Shown here: positions 1 through 9,006 of the stretch, piece after piece
Position numbering within the stretch: the first letter of the stretch is position 1
Layout of the letters: each line of letters begins with the position of its first letter
From: JAAZBI01 sp964461005
GTDB lineage: Bacteria > Bacillota_I > Bacilli_A > RF39 > UBA660
Length of the DNA: 19,708 nt
Reading direction: 5' to 3'
Assembly: GCA_964461005.1 (NCBI GenBank)
Contig: CAYWQQ010000010.1
Span: 1 to 19,708, forward strand
Notes under the pieces: generated by a model
Seen by the model: the letters and a program-made list of their open reading frames with translations, nothing else
Databases searched by the model: none
What the model was told of the DNA's origin: nothing
Translations under genes and position numbers: made by a program

Positions 1-214
1 AATACTAGCCGTAGGAGATCAACATTTTCAAGATCGTTGTTATGAAAAAATGGATGAGTTAAAAAAAGCAGGCAAAACAATTGTTTTGGTAACACATGCT
101 ATGCAAGCAGTCAATCAATTTTGTGATCGTGCTATATGGCTGTATGAGGGACACATTAAGATGGATGGCCCATCAAGTGAAGTGACAAAAGAATACCTGA
201 AGATTTGTGGGTGA
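1..214 (+). CDS. ABC polysaccharide exporter ATP-binding subunit, C-terminal fragment
   Basis: This is the last 70 residues of an ABC ATPase, read from base 2 and cut by the window start. It opens with ILAVGD, the D-loop that follows Walker B in Wzt/RfbE/TagH-type exporters (usually DEVLAVGD), then FQDRC and the switch histidine in LVTHAM, and ends about 40 residues later. Such subunits power export of O-antigen, teichoic acid or capsule chains across the membrane. The protein stops soon after the nucleotide-binding domain, so it lacks the C-terminal carbohydrate-binding domain of long Wzt proteins. The permease gene starts 5 nt downstream. ATPase-before-permease is the reverse of the common tagGH or wzm-wzt order. 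The family call is firm; the exported polymer is not known. Confidence 0.9.
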   Translation, partial: ILAVGDQHFQDRCYEKMDELKKAGKTIVLVTHAMQAVNQFCDRAIWLYEGHIKMDGPSSEVTKEYLKICG

Positions 215-219
215 TAGAG

Positions 220-993
220 ATGAAATTAATTAAAGATTTATATCAATATAGAGAACTACTTAAAAATAATATTAAAAAAGAAATTAGAGGTAAATATAAA
301 GGTGCCTGGTTGGGTATTTTTTGGTCTTATATAAATCCTTTATTAATGCTTGTTGTTTATTCAGTAGTTTTCTCTCAAATAATGAGAGTAAACATTCCAA
401 ACTATACAATGTTTTTGTTTACAGCTTTGATTCCTTGGACATTTTTTACTACAACTGTATCTCAAGGTGCTTTCTCAGTAGTTGCAAATGGTAACATAAT
501 AAAAAAAGTATATTTTCCAAGAGAAATTATACCAATATCAATAGTGACAAGTAATGCATTAACCTTTTTAATATCATGTATTATTATGTTTATATTTATA
601 GTAATAACAGGTCTTGGATTTAGTTGGTATATCCTATTATTTCCGGCAGTTGTATTAACTCAATATTTATTATTAATGGGTATTAGTCTTATCCTATCGG
701 CTATAACAGTGTATGTAAGAGATGTAGAGCATATAATTACTGTATTATTGATGGTAATGTTTTATGGAACACCAATTGTATATTCTATGGCCATGGTACC
801 AGCATCAATGAAGATGTTATTATTGATCAATCCAATGACACCAATAATTAACGCATATAGAGATATTTTGTTTTATAAACAAATGCCAAATATGCTTCAA
901 CTAGGCGGAATAATAGTTATTTCATTAGTTGTATTAGTAGTTGGATTATTTGTATTTAAAAAACTACAAAGGAATTTTGCAGAAGAATTATAG
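220..993 (+). CDS. ABC-2 type polysaccharide export permease (Wzm/TagG-like)
   Basis: Integral membrane permease of about 257 residues, the usual length for ABC-2 exporters of polysaccharide or teichoic acid. The N-terminal cytoplasmic segment has the family signature (KKEIRGKYKGAWLG followed by FWSYINPLL), then about six hydrophobic segments with the KKVYFPREIIP loop typical of Wzm/TagG. I chose the ATG at 220 because it sits just after the ATPase stop; a TTG at 205 in the same frame would add five residues and overlap the ATPase gene. The ATPase fragment upstream is its obvious partner. It probably moves undecaprenyl-linked glycan to the outer leaflet; the substrate cannot be read from the sequence. 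Confidence 0.92.
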   Translation: MKLIKDLYQYRELLKNNIKKEIRGKYKGAWLGIFWSYINPLLMLVVYSVVFSQIMRVNIPNYTMFLFTALIPWTFFTTTVSQGAFSVVANGNIIKKVYFPREIIPISIVTSNALTFLISCIIMFIFIVITGLGFSWYILLFPAVVLTQYLLLMGISLILSAITVYVRDVEHIITVLLMVMFYGTPIVYSMAMVPASMKMLLLINPMTPIINAYRDILFYKQMPNMLQLGGIIVISLVVLVVGLFVFKKLQRNFAEEL

Positions 994-1003
994 GAGGTAT
1001 AAA

Positions 1004-3238
1004 ATGTATAATGAAGAAAAAAACTTTGACTTTAATTTAGAGCCAGGTCAGTATAAAGAAGAAGAAATAATGATGGGCGATAGCAAGCCATTAATTAGTA
1101 TAATAACAGCTTATTATAATTCAAAAGAATTTATTCGACAAACTGCTAACAGTGTTTTTAATCAGACTTTTCCATATTGGGAATGGATAATTGTAGATGA
1201 TGGCAGTACGGAAGATGGTACCAAAGAGTTATTGAACTCTTTGGCTAAAGAAGATTCTCGCGTAAAAATTTTTCATAAAAAGAATGAAGGGCCAGCTGCT
1301 ACAAGAATGTATGCAGTTAATAAGGCAAAAACTGAATTGCTATTTATTTTGGATTCGGATGACTTAATAGATAAAACTTTTTTGGAGTGTGGATATTTTA
1401 CTATGCTTACAAATAGTGGTGCAGCTTGGGCTTACAGTAAAATGGTTAATTTTGCTCAAGAAGAATATCTTTGGGATAGATATTTTACCACATCTATTGA
1501 AAAACAAGAAAATGTTATTTGCGGTAATTCCATTATTAGAAAGCATGCCTTCATGGAAGTTGGTGGTTACGGAGAAAGTAAAAAAAATATTCATGAAGAT
1601 TGGCAGTTGTGGTTAAAATTACTAGCTAAAGAATATTATCCGATTAAGATGAATTTTTATGGGTTTTGGTATAGGAGAAGAAAAGGCAGTGTTTTACACA
1701 CTATTACAAATGATAAAAGTAAAAATAAAATGGCTAATTTAGCAATTAAATTGCTAGCAAAGAAAATTAAAAAAGAAGTAAAAGCTATCCAATTTCCAGT
1801 GAAAACAAATACTAGTGAATTGCTGTATCCTAATATTTTCGATTGGAATAAAAAACCTCTTAAGCACAATAAATCAAAAAAACAATTGCTATTTATCTTG
1901 CCATGGTTTACAGTCGGAGGAGCAGATAACTTTAATTTGGAATTGATTTCAAAATTAGATAAAGATAAATTTGAAATCACCATTGTTACTACTGAGTATT
2001 CAAAATATATAACAAGACAAAAATTTGAACCTTATGCAACAATCTTTGATTTAACGACATTTTTAAAGCAAAAAGATTGGGCAGGTTTTATACATTATTT
2101 AATTAAATCAAGAAATATAGATTTAGTTTTTTTAAGTAATTCATTTTATGGTTATTATGTGGCACCTTGGTTAAAAAGTGAATTTCCCGATATTTCTTTT
2201 GTTGATTATTTGCATGCTGAGGATTTTAGTTGGAGAAACGGTGGGTATCCGAGGGATTCTATAGCAATATCTAATGTTTTAGACATGACTTATACTTGTA
2301 CAAAGCATTTAGAAAATATTATGTATAGTAAAATGGATCGTATAACTGAAAATACCAAAACAATATATATAGGTGTTGATAGTGAAAGGTTTTCCCCTGA
2401 TAATAACAATATTAAAAAACTAGATATTAGTGAGTATAAGGACAAGAAAATAATTTTATTTGCTTGTAGAATTTATGAACTTAAACGACCTATTTTTGTT
2501 TTGAAAGTAATTCAAAAACTACTTAAAAAAAGAAGCGATATAGTGCTTTTTGTCGTTGGAGATGGACCTCAATTAAATGAAATGAAAAGTATGGCAATAG
2601 ATTTTAAAGTTAACGAAAGTGTGATTTTTTTTGGTATGGCAAAAGATTTAAGACCATATTATAATGTTGCTGATGTAACTTTAATAACATCACTAACAGA
2701 AGGATTAACGTTGACTGCATATGAATCATTATCGATGGGTGTTCCCGTGATTTCATCTGATGTTGGGGGTCAAAGTGAGTTGGTCGGAAACGATTGTGGT
2801 AAAATTATTGAAACTTTTCAAAGCGTGGAAAAAGATTTGTTTAATCGAGATTATTCTAATTTGGAAATCGATAAATATGTTGATGCAATAATTGATGTAA
2901 TTGATAGTAAAAAAGCAGCCAAGCTAAAAGAAAATTGCAGAAAAAAAATACTTGATGGTTTTACTATTGATAATACGGTTAAGGTTTTGACTATAGAGTT
3001 TGAAAAATTAATTTCAAACCAAGCAAATAAAAAAATTGTTGACAAAGAAATAGCAAAAAATTATCTTGCTTTATATTTACAAACAAATCCACTTTACTTT
3101 GATAAAAACAATAATAAATGGAGTTATAGAACTAGAGTTAAGGAAAAACTATGGGGTATACCTGCTTGGAGATTTTTGATTAAAATTGCACATAAAACAA
3201 AATTAATAGAAATGAAAAAGAAAATATTAAAAAGATAA
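1004..3238 (+). CDS. GT2-GT4 fusion glycosyltransferase
   Basis: A 744-residue protein with two glycosyltransferase domains. Residues about 28-280 are a GT-A fold family 2 domain: SIITAYYNS near the start, DDGST at 65-69 for nucleotide binding and the metal motif DSDD at 117-120. Residues about 305-680 are a GT-B fold family 4 domain: a glycine-rich LPWFTVGGAD loop, and the EX7E motif E566-E574 within EGLTLTAYESLSMGVPVISS. It likely adds two consecutive sugars to a lipid-linked glycan on the cytoplasmic face. The ATG at 1004 is preceded by a strong SD (AGGAGG at 992-997); the same frame is open back to 941 but that lies inside the permease gene. The sugars are unknown. Confidence 0.9.
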   Translation: MYNEEKNFDFNLEPGQYKEEEIMMGDSKPLISIITAYYNSKEFIRQTANSVFNQTFPYWEWIIVDDGSTEDGTKELLNSLAKEDSRVKIFHKKNEGPAATRMYAVNKAKTELLFILDSDDLIDKTFLECGYFTMLTNSGAAWAYSKMVNFAQEEYLWDRYFTTSIEKQENVICGNSIIRKHAFMEVGGYGESKKNIHEDWQLWLKLLAKEYYPIKMNFYGFWYRRRKGSVLHTITNDKSKNKMANLAIKLLAKKIKKEVKAIQFPVKTNTSELLYPNIFDWNKKPLKHNKSKKQLLFILPWFTVGGADNFNLELISKLDKDKFEITIVTTEYSKYITRQKFEPYATIFDLTTFLKQKDWAGFIHYLIKSRNIDLVFLSNSFYGYYVAPWLKSEFPDISFVDYLHAEDFSWRNGGYPRDSIAISNVLDMTYTCTKHLENIMYSKMDRITENTKTIYIGVDSERFSPDNNNIKKLDISEYKDKKIILFACRIYELKRPIFVLKVIQKLLKKRSDIVLFVVGDGPQLNEMKSMAIDFKVNESVIFFGMAKDLRPYYNVADVTLITSLTEGLTLTAYESLSMGVPVISSDVGGQSELVGNDCGKIIETFQSVEKDLFNRDYSNLEIDKYVDAIIDVIDSKKAAKLKENCRKKILDGFTIDNTVKVLTIEFEKLISNQANKKIVDKEIAKNYLALYLQTNPLYFDKNNNKWSYRTRVKEKLWGIPAWRFLIKIAHKTKLIEMKKKILKR

Positions 3239-3261
3239 GTTTTTGAGCAAGGAGTATTGTA

Positions 3262-4777
3262 ATGAAAGAAATTTTTATTGATTATAAAAGTAAAATGAAA
3301 GAACTATTATCAAACAAAAGCTTGCCAATTACTATTTTTCTTGTAGTAATCCTGGGGTATGGGTTTGCTTTAGCAAATCCTTCTATAGGAATTGATGATA
3401 CTGCTTTTTTTAGGTACTTTAGTGGTGGTGAATTGATATCTCAAGGAAGATTTGTTCCGGTTATTTTTAGCAAAATATTTGGAGGCATAAACTTTACACC
3501 TCTTTGGCTTGAATTAATCACGTTAATTTTATTAGTCGTTTCAGGATTGTTATATTGTTGTTTATTTAAATCAATAACAAAAAATAAAATCAGTAATTCT
3601 TGTTATTTAGTATTTATTCCGATTTTTATATCATATCCATTGATTAATGAAATATTTATTTATAACACAGCACTAATATCAATCGGAATTGGCTATTTAT
3701 TAACTGCCATATCCACTATTTGTTTATATGAATTTGTTAAACGTAATCAAAAGAAAATTTCACCTTTATTCTTTGCAGTTTTCACAATGATTGCTTGTAT
3801 TTCATCATATGAATCATTTGCTACGTTATTTATTGTAGGATTAATGATAATTTTGTTTTTAGATTATTTATACAATTCTAATGAGTTAACTTTTGGCAAA
3901 AAAGACTGGATAAAATATATTGTTGTTTTTATAGTTACTTTAATATGTTCAATTATTTTGGAGGCAGTGTTTACTAATTTTTATATTAGTATTTCTGGTG
4001 TTGAAAAAAGTTCAGCAGCGGCTACAACAATTTCATGGTTTACAAAAGGAATTTTTAATAACATCCCATTATTTATTAAAAGTATGAGTGATTCTTATGT
4101 TAAACTCCCATTTAATTATATGGGTATTTTAATATTTCAAGTAATAACATTGATATCTTTGCTATTTATCATAATAATTTCAATAAAAAAGAAAAAAATA
4201 TTGGTTGCTGCTTATTTTTCCATTACTAATTTTGAGCAATTTTTCTCTCGGGTTTGTACAAGGTATAGCAAGTCCTTATAGGACCTGCCAATCATTTGGT
4301 ATATTTATAGCATTGTTAATATTAGTTATATATGATATGTTTCCCAAAAAATTTAAAATTGTAATTATTATTGGGACGATATATTTAGTTATGATTCAAA
4401 CATATGATTTAAACAAATGGTTTTATAATGACAATCTTAGATATCAAGAAGAAAAAAACACAATGCTAACAGTAGCAAATAAAATAAGTAGTAACTTTGA
4501 TATTACAAAACCGGTTGTTTTCATAGGCCACTTTACTTTGAGTTCAAATATTAATTATAATCAGACGAATGGTAGTTCTTTAATTAATTGGGGGATGGTA
4601 GCATTTGGAGAGCCAAATACAGAACTTTTTAATTTTTTGCAAATGAATGGATATTATTTTGTTAGACCAACATATGAGCAACTTCAAGTTGCAAAATCTA
4701 ACATTGAAAATATGAACAATTGGCCAAAAGAAAATTCTATAGTAGAGTATGATAATATTATAGTAGTTAAATTTTAA
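3262..4777 (+). pseudogene. GtrII-type membrane glucosyltransferase, disrupted by a frameshift
   Basis: Two overlapping reading frames together encode one GtrII-family protein. The first (ATG 3262, SD AAGGAG) has an N-terminal TM helix, the GIDDTAFF acidic motif near residue 35 and a SQGRF motif, both typical of GtrII glucosyltransferases, then many TM helices; it stops at 4281. The other frame continues from about 4199 with further TM helices and an extracytoplasmic C-terminal domain ending at 4777. Removing one A from the seven-A run at 4192-4198 joins them into about 504 residues, a normal family length. The family moves glucose from a polyprenyl-phosphate donor to a glycan outside the membrane, working with GtrA and GtrB, both encoded downstream. 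It may be a true pseudogene, a phase-variable gene or a sequencing error. Confidence 0.82.
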
Positions 4778-4801
4778 TTAAAATAATAGGAGGAAATCAT
4801 T

Positions 4802-6250
4802 ATGAAAAAAAAGATAATGAAAATTGTAAAAGAAAATTGGATACTGATTTTTGCTACTTGTGTATTGTTAGCAATATTATTGCCAATATTCCTTTTGAAC
4901 ATTTATAATCACCCATCAGGAGATGATTATGCTAATTATAATATGATTGTTTCTCAATTAAGTGATAAGTCAATGACCTTTGGTAACATTTTTGTTGCAT
5001 CTATTCAAAGATCAATTAATACATATTTAACGTGGCAGGGCAATTATTTTACACTTTTGTTAGGAATATTTCATCCGTTTTTCATTTCATTTGGTGCTTA
5101 TAATTTTTCGATTTTTTTAACTCAACTATTTTATATTTTTGGGGTGATGTTTTTCTTCTTATCTTTACCAAAAATAAAGAATTTTATAAATAAAAAACAA
5201 GCTGCAATATTAGGCATTTGCTACTTAATATTATCAATAACGTTTATGTATTCACTGCAAGAGGGAATATATTGGTATTCTTCAATTTCATTATATTTAC
5301 TTCCATTTTCAATCTCAATGATATTTTTAGGCTTTTTAGTTCGTTATATTGCTAAACCAACAAAAGTGCTTTATGCCATATTGCTTTTATTACTAATTTG
5401 TTTAGCTGGAACCAATTATGTTACGGGTTTATTTCTTGGCTTTCTATTATTATTGTTAGTCATATATTCATTTTTGAAAAACAAAACTTATTTTATAAAA
5501 TCAATAATAGCACTCTTAATTTTCGGGGTTGGCTTTGCTTTTAATGTTTTTGCACCGGGTAACTTTGCAAGAATAACAAATTTTGAACAAGTATCAATGA
5601 TTAAGGCAATGTTAATGACAATTCCTTTGTCATTCTACATGTTGCACCATTTGTTTTTTCAAACAGTTCTACTACCAATCCTAGTATTATTAACACCGAT
5701 GATTGTTAGTGTAGTCAAAAAAACAAAAACAAAATTTGAACATCCTATTTTACTTGTTTTGTTTCTACTTGTAACCTTTGTTTCGTTTTTTGCTCCAACG
5801 ACTTATTCTTATGGAAATATGTATCAAGAAACAAGATATCAAAATATAGAATTATTTTATTTAATTCTAATGGCGATGGTAGCATATTTTTATTTAATTG
5901 GTTATGTTATCAAAAACAAAGCTATAACATTTTTAGAAGATAAAAATATGAAACCACTTTTCATTTTTACTGGAATAATATTTCTTGTTGTAATGATATC
6001 TGCAATTGGAATTGATAAGTTTAATTTTCAAATTGCATCTCAAGACATATTATCAAAAAAAGCAGTTGAATACCACGAGTGTATGAATAATTTTGACAAT
6101 ATACTTGAAACTTCAACTACAGATATAGTTACCATTAAAAATTGTGCAACTTATACCTCAAGTCTACCATCATTATATTTGGAGGATAATAATTGGGTAA
6201 AGGATTCAATTGAATTATATTATGATAAAAAAATCACAATTGAGAAATAG
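4802..6250 (+). CDS. Multi-pass membrane GT-C-like protein (DUF6056-like)
   Basis: A 482-residue protein with about eleven predicted TM helices and short soluble ends. Residues about 36-45 contain SGDDYANYN, an acidic pair just after the first TM helix, and LTWQGNY follows about 40 residues later. This resembles the first extracytoplasmic loop of GT-C glycosyltransferases and of the DUF6056/GtrII-like group. I infer a polyprenyl-phosphate-sugar-dependent transferase or related envelope protein; the family name is from memory. A strong SD (AGGAGG) precedes the ATG at 4802. It lies between the frameshifted gtrII-like gene and gtrA/gtrB, so it could be an alternative partner for that donor pathway. 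Acceptor and sugar are unknown. Confidence 0.75.
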   Translation: MKKKIMKIVKENWILIFATCVLLAILLPIFLLNIYNHPSGDDYANYNMIVSQLSDKSMTFGNIFVASIQRSINTYLTWQGNYFTLLLGIFHPFFISFGAYNFSIFLTQLFYIFGVMFFFLSLPKIKNFINKKQAAILGICYLILSITFMYSLQEGIYWYSSISLYLLPFSISMIFLGFLVRYIAKPTKVLYAILLLLLICLAGTNYVTGLFLGFLLLLLVIYSFLKNKTYFIKSIIALLIFGVGFAFNVFAPGNFARITNFEQVSMIKAMLMTIPLSFYMLHHLFFQTVLLPILVLLTPMIVSVVKKTKTKFEHPILLVLFLLVTFVSFFAPTTYSYGNMYQETRYQNIELFYLILMAMVAYFYLIGYVIKNKAITFLEDKNMKPLFIFTGIIFLVVMISAIGIDKFNFQIASQDILSKKAVEYHECMNNFDNILETSTTDIVTIKNCATYTSSLPSLYLEDNNWVKDSIELYYDKKITIEK

Positions 6251-6259
6251 GGTGTTATT

Positions 6260-6664
6260 TTGAAAAATAAAATTGTTAAAGTATTTAAAAAGAGAGAATT
6301 TAGATTTCTGATGGTCGGCGGAATAAATACGGCTGTTGGTTATGGATGTTATGCATTATTTTTATTAATTAATATTCCTTATTTAATCGCTAATACATTA
6401 GCAACTATCATTGGTGCTGCGAACAGCTACTTATGGAATCGTTATTTTACTTTTAAGAGTAAGAATAAAGCGTCAAGTGAAATAGGTAGATTTTCTTTAG
6501 TTTACTTAGTAAGTTATTTAATTAGTATGGTTTTCTTGTTTATTATTGTTGAAAAACTAGGAATAAATACTTATTTAGCAGGTCTCTTAAATATAACCAT
6601 TACCACTTTAATAAGTTGGTTTGGACATAAAAATTTTAGTTTTAAAGTGAAGGAGATTAAATAA
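6260..6664 (+). CDS. GtrA-like flippase
   Basis: A 134-residue protein with four TM helices and the GtrA signature: FLMVGGINTAVGYG near the N-terminus, NSYLWNRYFTF between helices 2 and 3, and SWFGHKNFSFK at the C-terminus. GtrA proteins are thought to flip polyprenyl-phosphate-linked glucose or another sugar from the cytoplasmic to the outer face. The start is TTG at 6260, nine bases after the preceding stop, with an AGGGTG stretch upstream; no ATG fits. The gtrB-like gene follows after one intervening base, and its SD (AAGGAG) lies inside the gtrA reading frame, implying coupled translation. Confidence 0.9.
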   Translation: MKNKIVKVFKKREFRFLMVGGINTAVGYGCYALFLLINIPYLIANTLATIIGAANSYLWNRYFTFKSKNKASSEIGRFSLVYLVSYLISMVFLFIIVEKLGINTYLAGLLNITITTLISWFGHKNFSFKVKEIK

Positions 6665-6665
6665 T

Positions 6666-7610
6666 ATGAAAACAATTAGTATAATTGTTCCCTGCTATAA
6701 CGAAGAGGAAAATGTTGAACCTTTATATAATGCATTAATGGATGAATTTAAAAAGAATTTAAGTAATTACGATTATGAAATTTTGTTTATTGATAATAGA
6801 TCTAAAGACAAGACTAGAGATAAGTTGGAATTACTATGTAAAAAAGACAAAAAAGTTAAAGCTATATTTAATGCTAAAAACTTTGGACAATTCAAATCTC
6901 CATATTATGGATTATTACAAACTAGTGGTGATTGTACAATAGCAATGGTCGCTGATTTCCAAGACCCTATTGAGATGGTTCATAAGTTTGTTAAAGAATG
7001 GGAAAATGGATATAAGATTGTTATTGGCATAAAGAGTAAAAGTAAAGAGAGTAAATTAATATATTTTTTCAGAGGTATTTATTATAAATTAATTAAAAAG
7101 ATTGCTACTTCTGAACAAATAGAGCAATTTACTGGTTTTGGATTATATGATAAAGCATTTGTTGATGTACTACGAAATTTAAATGATCCTGTACCATATT
7201 TAAGGGGTATTGTAGGTGAACTTGGTTTTGAACGTAAAGAAATACATTATGAGCAACCAAAGAGATTACGTGGAAAAACAAGTAATAATTTCTTTTCATT
7301 ATATGATGCTGGAATGTTGGGAATTACTTCATATTCTAAAATAACTATTAGAATTGCAACTATGTTAGGATTCATAATATCTGCATTAAGTTTTATTGTA
7401 GGACTAGTTTATTTAATCTTAAAATTAATTTATTGGAATAATTTTCCTGCTGGAATGGCTCCAATAATAATTGGCATATTCTTTATGGGATCAATTCAAT
7501 TATTTTTTATTGGATTAATTGGAGAATATGTTTTAAATATTAATACGAGAGTGATGAATAGACCATTAGTTGTTGAAGAGAGAAGAATAAATTTTTCCAA
7601 GAGCAAATAA
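6666..7610 (+). CDS. GtrB/DPM-type polyprenyl-phosphate glycosyltransferase
   Basis: A 314-residue GT2 enzyme that should transfer a sugar from UDP-glucose or a related donor to undecaprenyl phosphate on the cytoplasmic face. The GT-A domain spans residues 1 to about 225, with SIIVPCYNEEENV at the start, D43 in the nucleotide-binding segment and the metal motif ADFQDP (D97, D100). Two C-terminal TM helices (about 229-255 and 265-290) anchor it, as in GtrB/Csb/ArnC-type enzymes. It is the donor-making step for the GtrII-like and GT-C-like proteins upstream, with GtrA as flippase. It is the last gene of the operon; a terminator follows at 7646. Confidence 0.9.
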   Translation: MKTISIIVPCYNEEENVEPLYNALMDEFKKNLSNYDYEILFIDNRSKDKTRDKLELLCKKDKKVKAIFNAKNFGQFKSPYYGLLQTSGDCTIAMVADFQDPIEMVHKFVKEWENGYKIVIGIKSKSKESKLIYFFRGIYYKLIKKIATSEQIEQFTGFGLYDKAFVDVLRNLNDPVPYLRGIVGELGFERKEIHYEQPKRLRGKTSNNFFSLYDAGMLGITSYSKITIRIATMLGFIISALSFIVGLVYLILKLIYWNNFPAGMAPIIIGIFFMGSIQLFFIGLIGEYVLNINTRVMNRPLVVEERRINFSKSK

Positions 7611-7645
7611 TTGATAATGGAAGATCAAAAACTATGATGCCAAGA

Positions 7646-7669
7646 AGGATGCTATAGCATCTTTTTTTA
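7646..7669 (+). terminator. Intrinsic terminator of the export/Gtr operon
   Basis: The inverted repeat GATGC-TATA-GCATC at 7648-7661 is followed by seven T residues. It lies 36 bases after the gtrB-like stop and closes the first operon. Confidence 0.85.
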
Positions 7670-7677
7670 TAGAACGT

Positions 7678-7683
7678 TATAAT
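7678..7683 (+). promoter_or_regulatory. -10 element upstream of the first UAP-like gene
   Basis: A perfect TATAAT lies about 10 bases after the terminator T-tract and 37 bases before the ATG at 7720. There is no TG extension and no good -35; the -35 position would fall in the preceding terminator hairpin. Confidence 0.6.
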
Positions 7684-7719
7684 GATATTGAAAATAGAAT
7701 CTGATTGAGGAGTGTTTAT

Positions 7720-8928
7720 ATGTTAAATGATATTAAGACTAAATTAGAATATTATAATCAAGAACATTTATTAACTTTTTATAATGAATTAGATGATTCT
7801 AAGAAGAAGAAATTATTGGATCAAATTAATAGTATTAATTTTGAATTAATAAATGATTTATATAAAAACATTAATACTAGTGAGAAGTTTGATAATATAA
7901 CTTCTATGGAGAGTTTTAAGACTAATGAAGAATACATTTCTTTAGGCCTTGAAAGTACTAAAAGAGGTGAATATGCTCTTGTAACGATGGCTGGTGGTCA
8001 AGGAACTAGACTAGGATTTGATGGCCCTAAAGGATGTTATATTTTAGGTGATGGTATTAATAAATCTTTATTTGAAATACAATGTGATAAGTTAAAAAAT
8101 ATATATGATAAATGTAATGTATACATTCCTTGGTATATTATGACTAGTAATGATAATGATGGTGAAACAATAAGATTTTTTGAAGTTAATAATTATTTTG
8201 ATTATCCTAAAGATAAAATAGAATTCTTTGTTCAAGGAGAATTACCAATTGTTGATACTACTGGTAAGATCTTATTAGAATCAAAATCATCTATCAAGAT
8301 GGGTGCTAATGGATCAGGTGGTGTATTTAACGCTCTAGAAGAATATGGATTATTAGATAAGATGAAAGACGCTGGAATTAAATGGATATTTATTGGTGGA
8401 ATTGATAATGTCTTATTACCAGTTGATGATTTAGATTTAGTTGGCTTCTCAATTAAAAATAATTATTTAGCCTCTTCTAAAATAATATTAAAATCATGTC
8501 CTGAAGAAAAAGTAGGAGTGTTTTGCAAAAAGAATGGAAAACCTAGTGTTATTGAATATATAGAAATGACTAAAGAGATGAATAATCTAAGAGATAGTAG
8601 TGGTAATCTAATATATAAAGATTCTCATATTTTATGTAATCTATTTAATATTGATATTTTAGAAAGTATCAAAAATAAAAACTTAGATTATACTGGCGCA
8701 TTTAAGAAAATTGATTATATGGGATTAGATGGTAAAATGGTTGAACCAGATGCCCAGAGCGCTTATAAATTTGAATGCTTTGTTTTTGATGCCTTCTCTT
8801 ATGTAGATAGAGTAGGCTTATTACAAGGAAAGAGAGAAAGTGCTTTTGCTCCTATCAAGAATGCCACTGGCGTAGATAGCCCAGAAACGGCTATTAAGTT
8901 ATATAAAAATTTTTATAATATAAAATAA
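7720..8928 (+). CDS. UDP-sugar pyrophosphorylase, UAP1/UDPGP family (copy A)
   Basis: A 402-residue cytosolic nucleotidyltransferase expected to make a UDP-sugar plus pyrophosphate from UTP and a sugar 1-phosphate (GlcNAc-1-P or a hexose-1-P). It belongs to the eukaryote-type UDPGP family, not the GlmU/GalU type. The UTP-binding loop is MAGGQGTRLGFDGPKG at about residues 90-105, with the catalytic lysine of PKG; GGIDNVLLP around D229 carries the metal-binding aspartate; GANGSGGVF is a sugar-site loop. The ATG at 7720 follows a GAGGAG SD; an in-frame TTG at 7705 overlaps that SD and is unlikely. It is a single-gene unit with its own terminator. A close paralogue sits at 14352. Sugar specificity is not resolved; UDP-glucose and UDP-GlcNAc are both possible. 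Confidence 0.87.
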   Translation: MLNDIKTKLEYYNQEHLLTFYNELDDSKKKKLLDQINSINFELINDLYKNINTSEKFDNITSMESFKTNEEYISLGLESTKRGEYALVTMAGGQGTRLGFDGPKGCYILGDGINKSLFEIQCDKLKNIYDKCNVYIPWYIMTSNDNDGETIRFFEVNNYFDYPKDKIEFFVQGELPIVDTTGKILLESKSSIKMGANGSGGVFNALEEYGLLDKMKDAGIKWIFIGGIDNVLLPVDDLDLVGFSIKNNYLASSKIILKSCPEEKVGVFCKKNGKPSVIEYIEMTKEMNNLRDSSGNLIYKDSHILCNLFNIDILESIKNKNLDYTGAFKKIDYMGLDGKMVEPDAQSAYKFECFVFDAFSYVDRVGLLQGKRESAFAPIKNATGVDSPETAIKLYKNFYNIK

Positions 8929-8934
8929 TTTGAT

Positions 8935-8968
8935 AAAAGAATATACAAAAAATGTATATTCTTTTTTT
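8935..8968 (+). terminator. Intrinsic terminator after UAP copy A
   Basis: The inverted repeat GAATATAC / GTATATTC (8939-8946 and 8954-8961) has a seven-base loop, flanking A and T runs that extend the stem, and a T7 tail. Confidence 0.88.
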
Positions 8969-8978
8969 CTTGTGCTAA

Positions 8979-8984
8979 TATAAT
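8979..8984 (+). promoter_or_regulatory. -10 element upstream of the 74-aa gene
   Basis: TATAAT lies 10 bases after the terminator T-tract, without a TG extension. It is followed by a GGGGG ribosome-binding site at 8994-8998. Confidence 0.55.
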
Positions 8985-9006
8985 TTTATATTTGGGGGTA
9001 TGAAAG

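Noticed and set aside
1364..3045. Open frames on the reverse strand and in other frames inside the GT2-GT4 fusion gene
   Set aside because: They overlap a well-supported gene, lack ribosome-binding sites and give no family-like protein; they are shadows of AT-rich coding DNA.
4185..4191. A-AAA-AAG slippery heptamer in the correct phase for programmed -1 frameshifting in the GtrII-like gene
   Set aside because: A -1 shift leads to the wrong frame; the downstream half needs a +1 shift (or loss of one base), so the dnaX-like mechanism cannot join the halves.
7611..7645. Short gene between the gtrB-like stop and its terminator
   Set aside because: Only a few codons fit and there is no ribosome-binding site.
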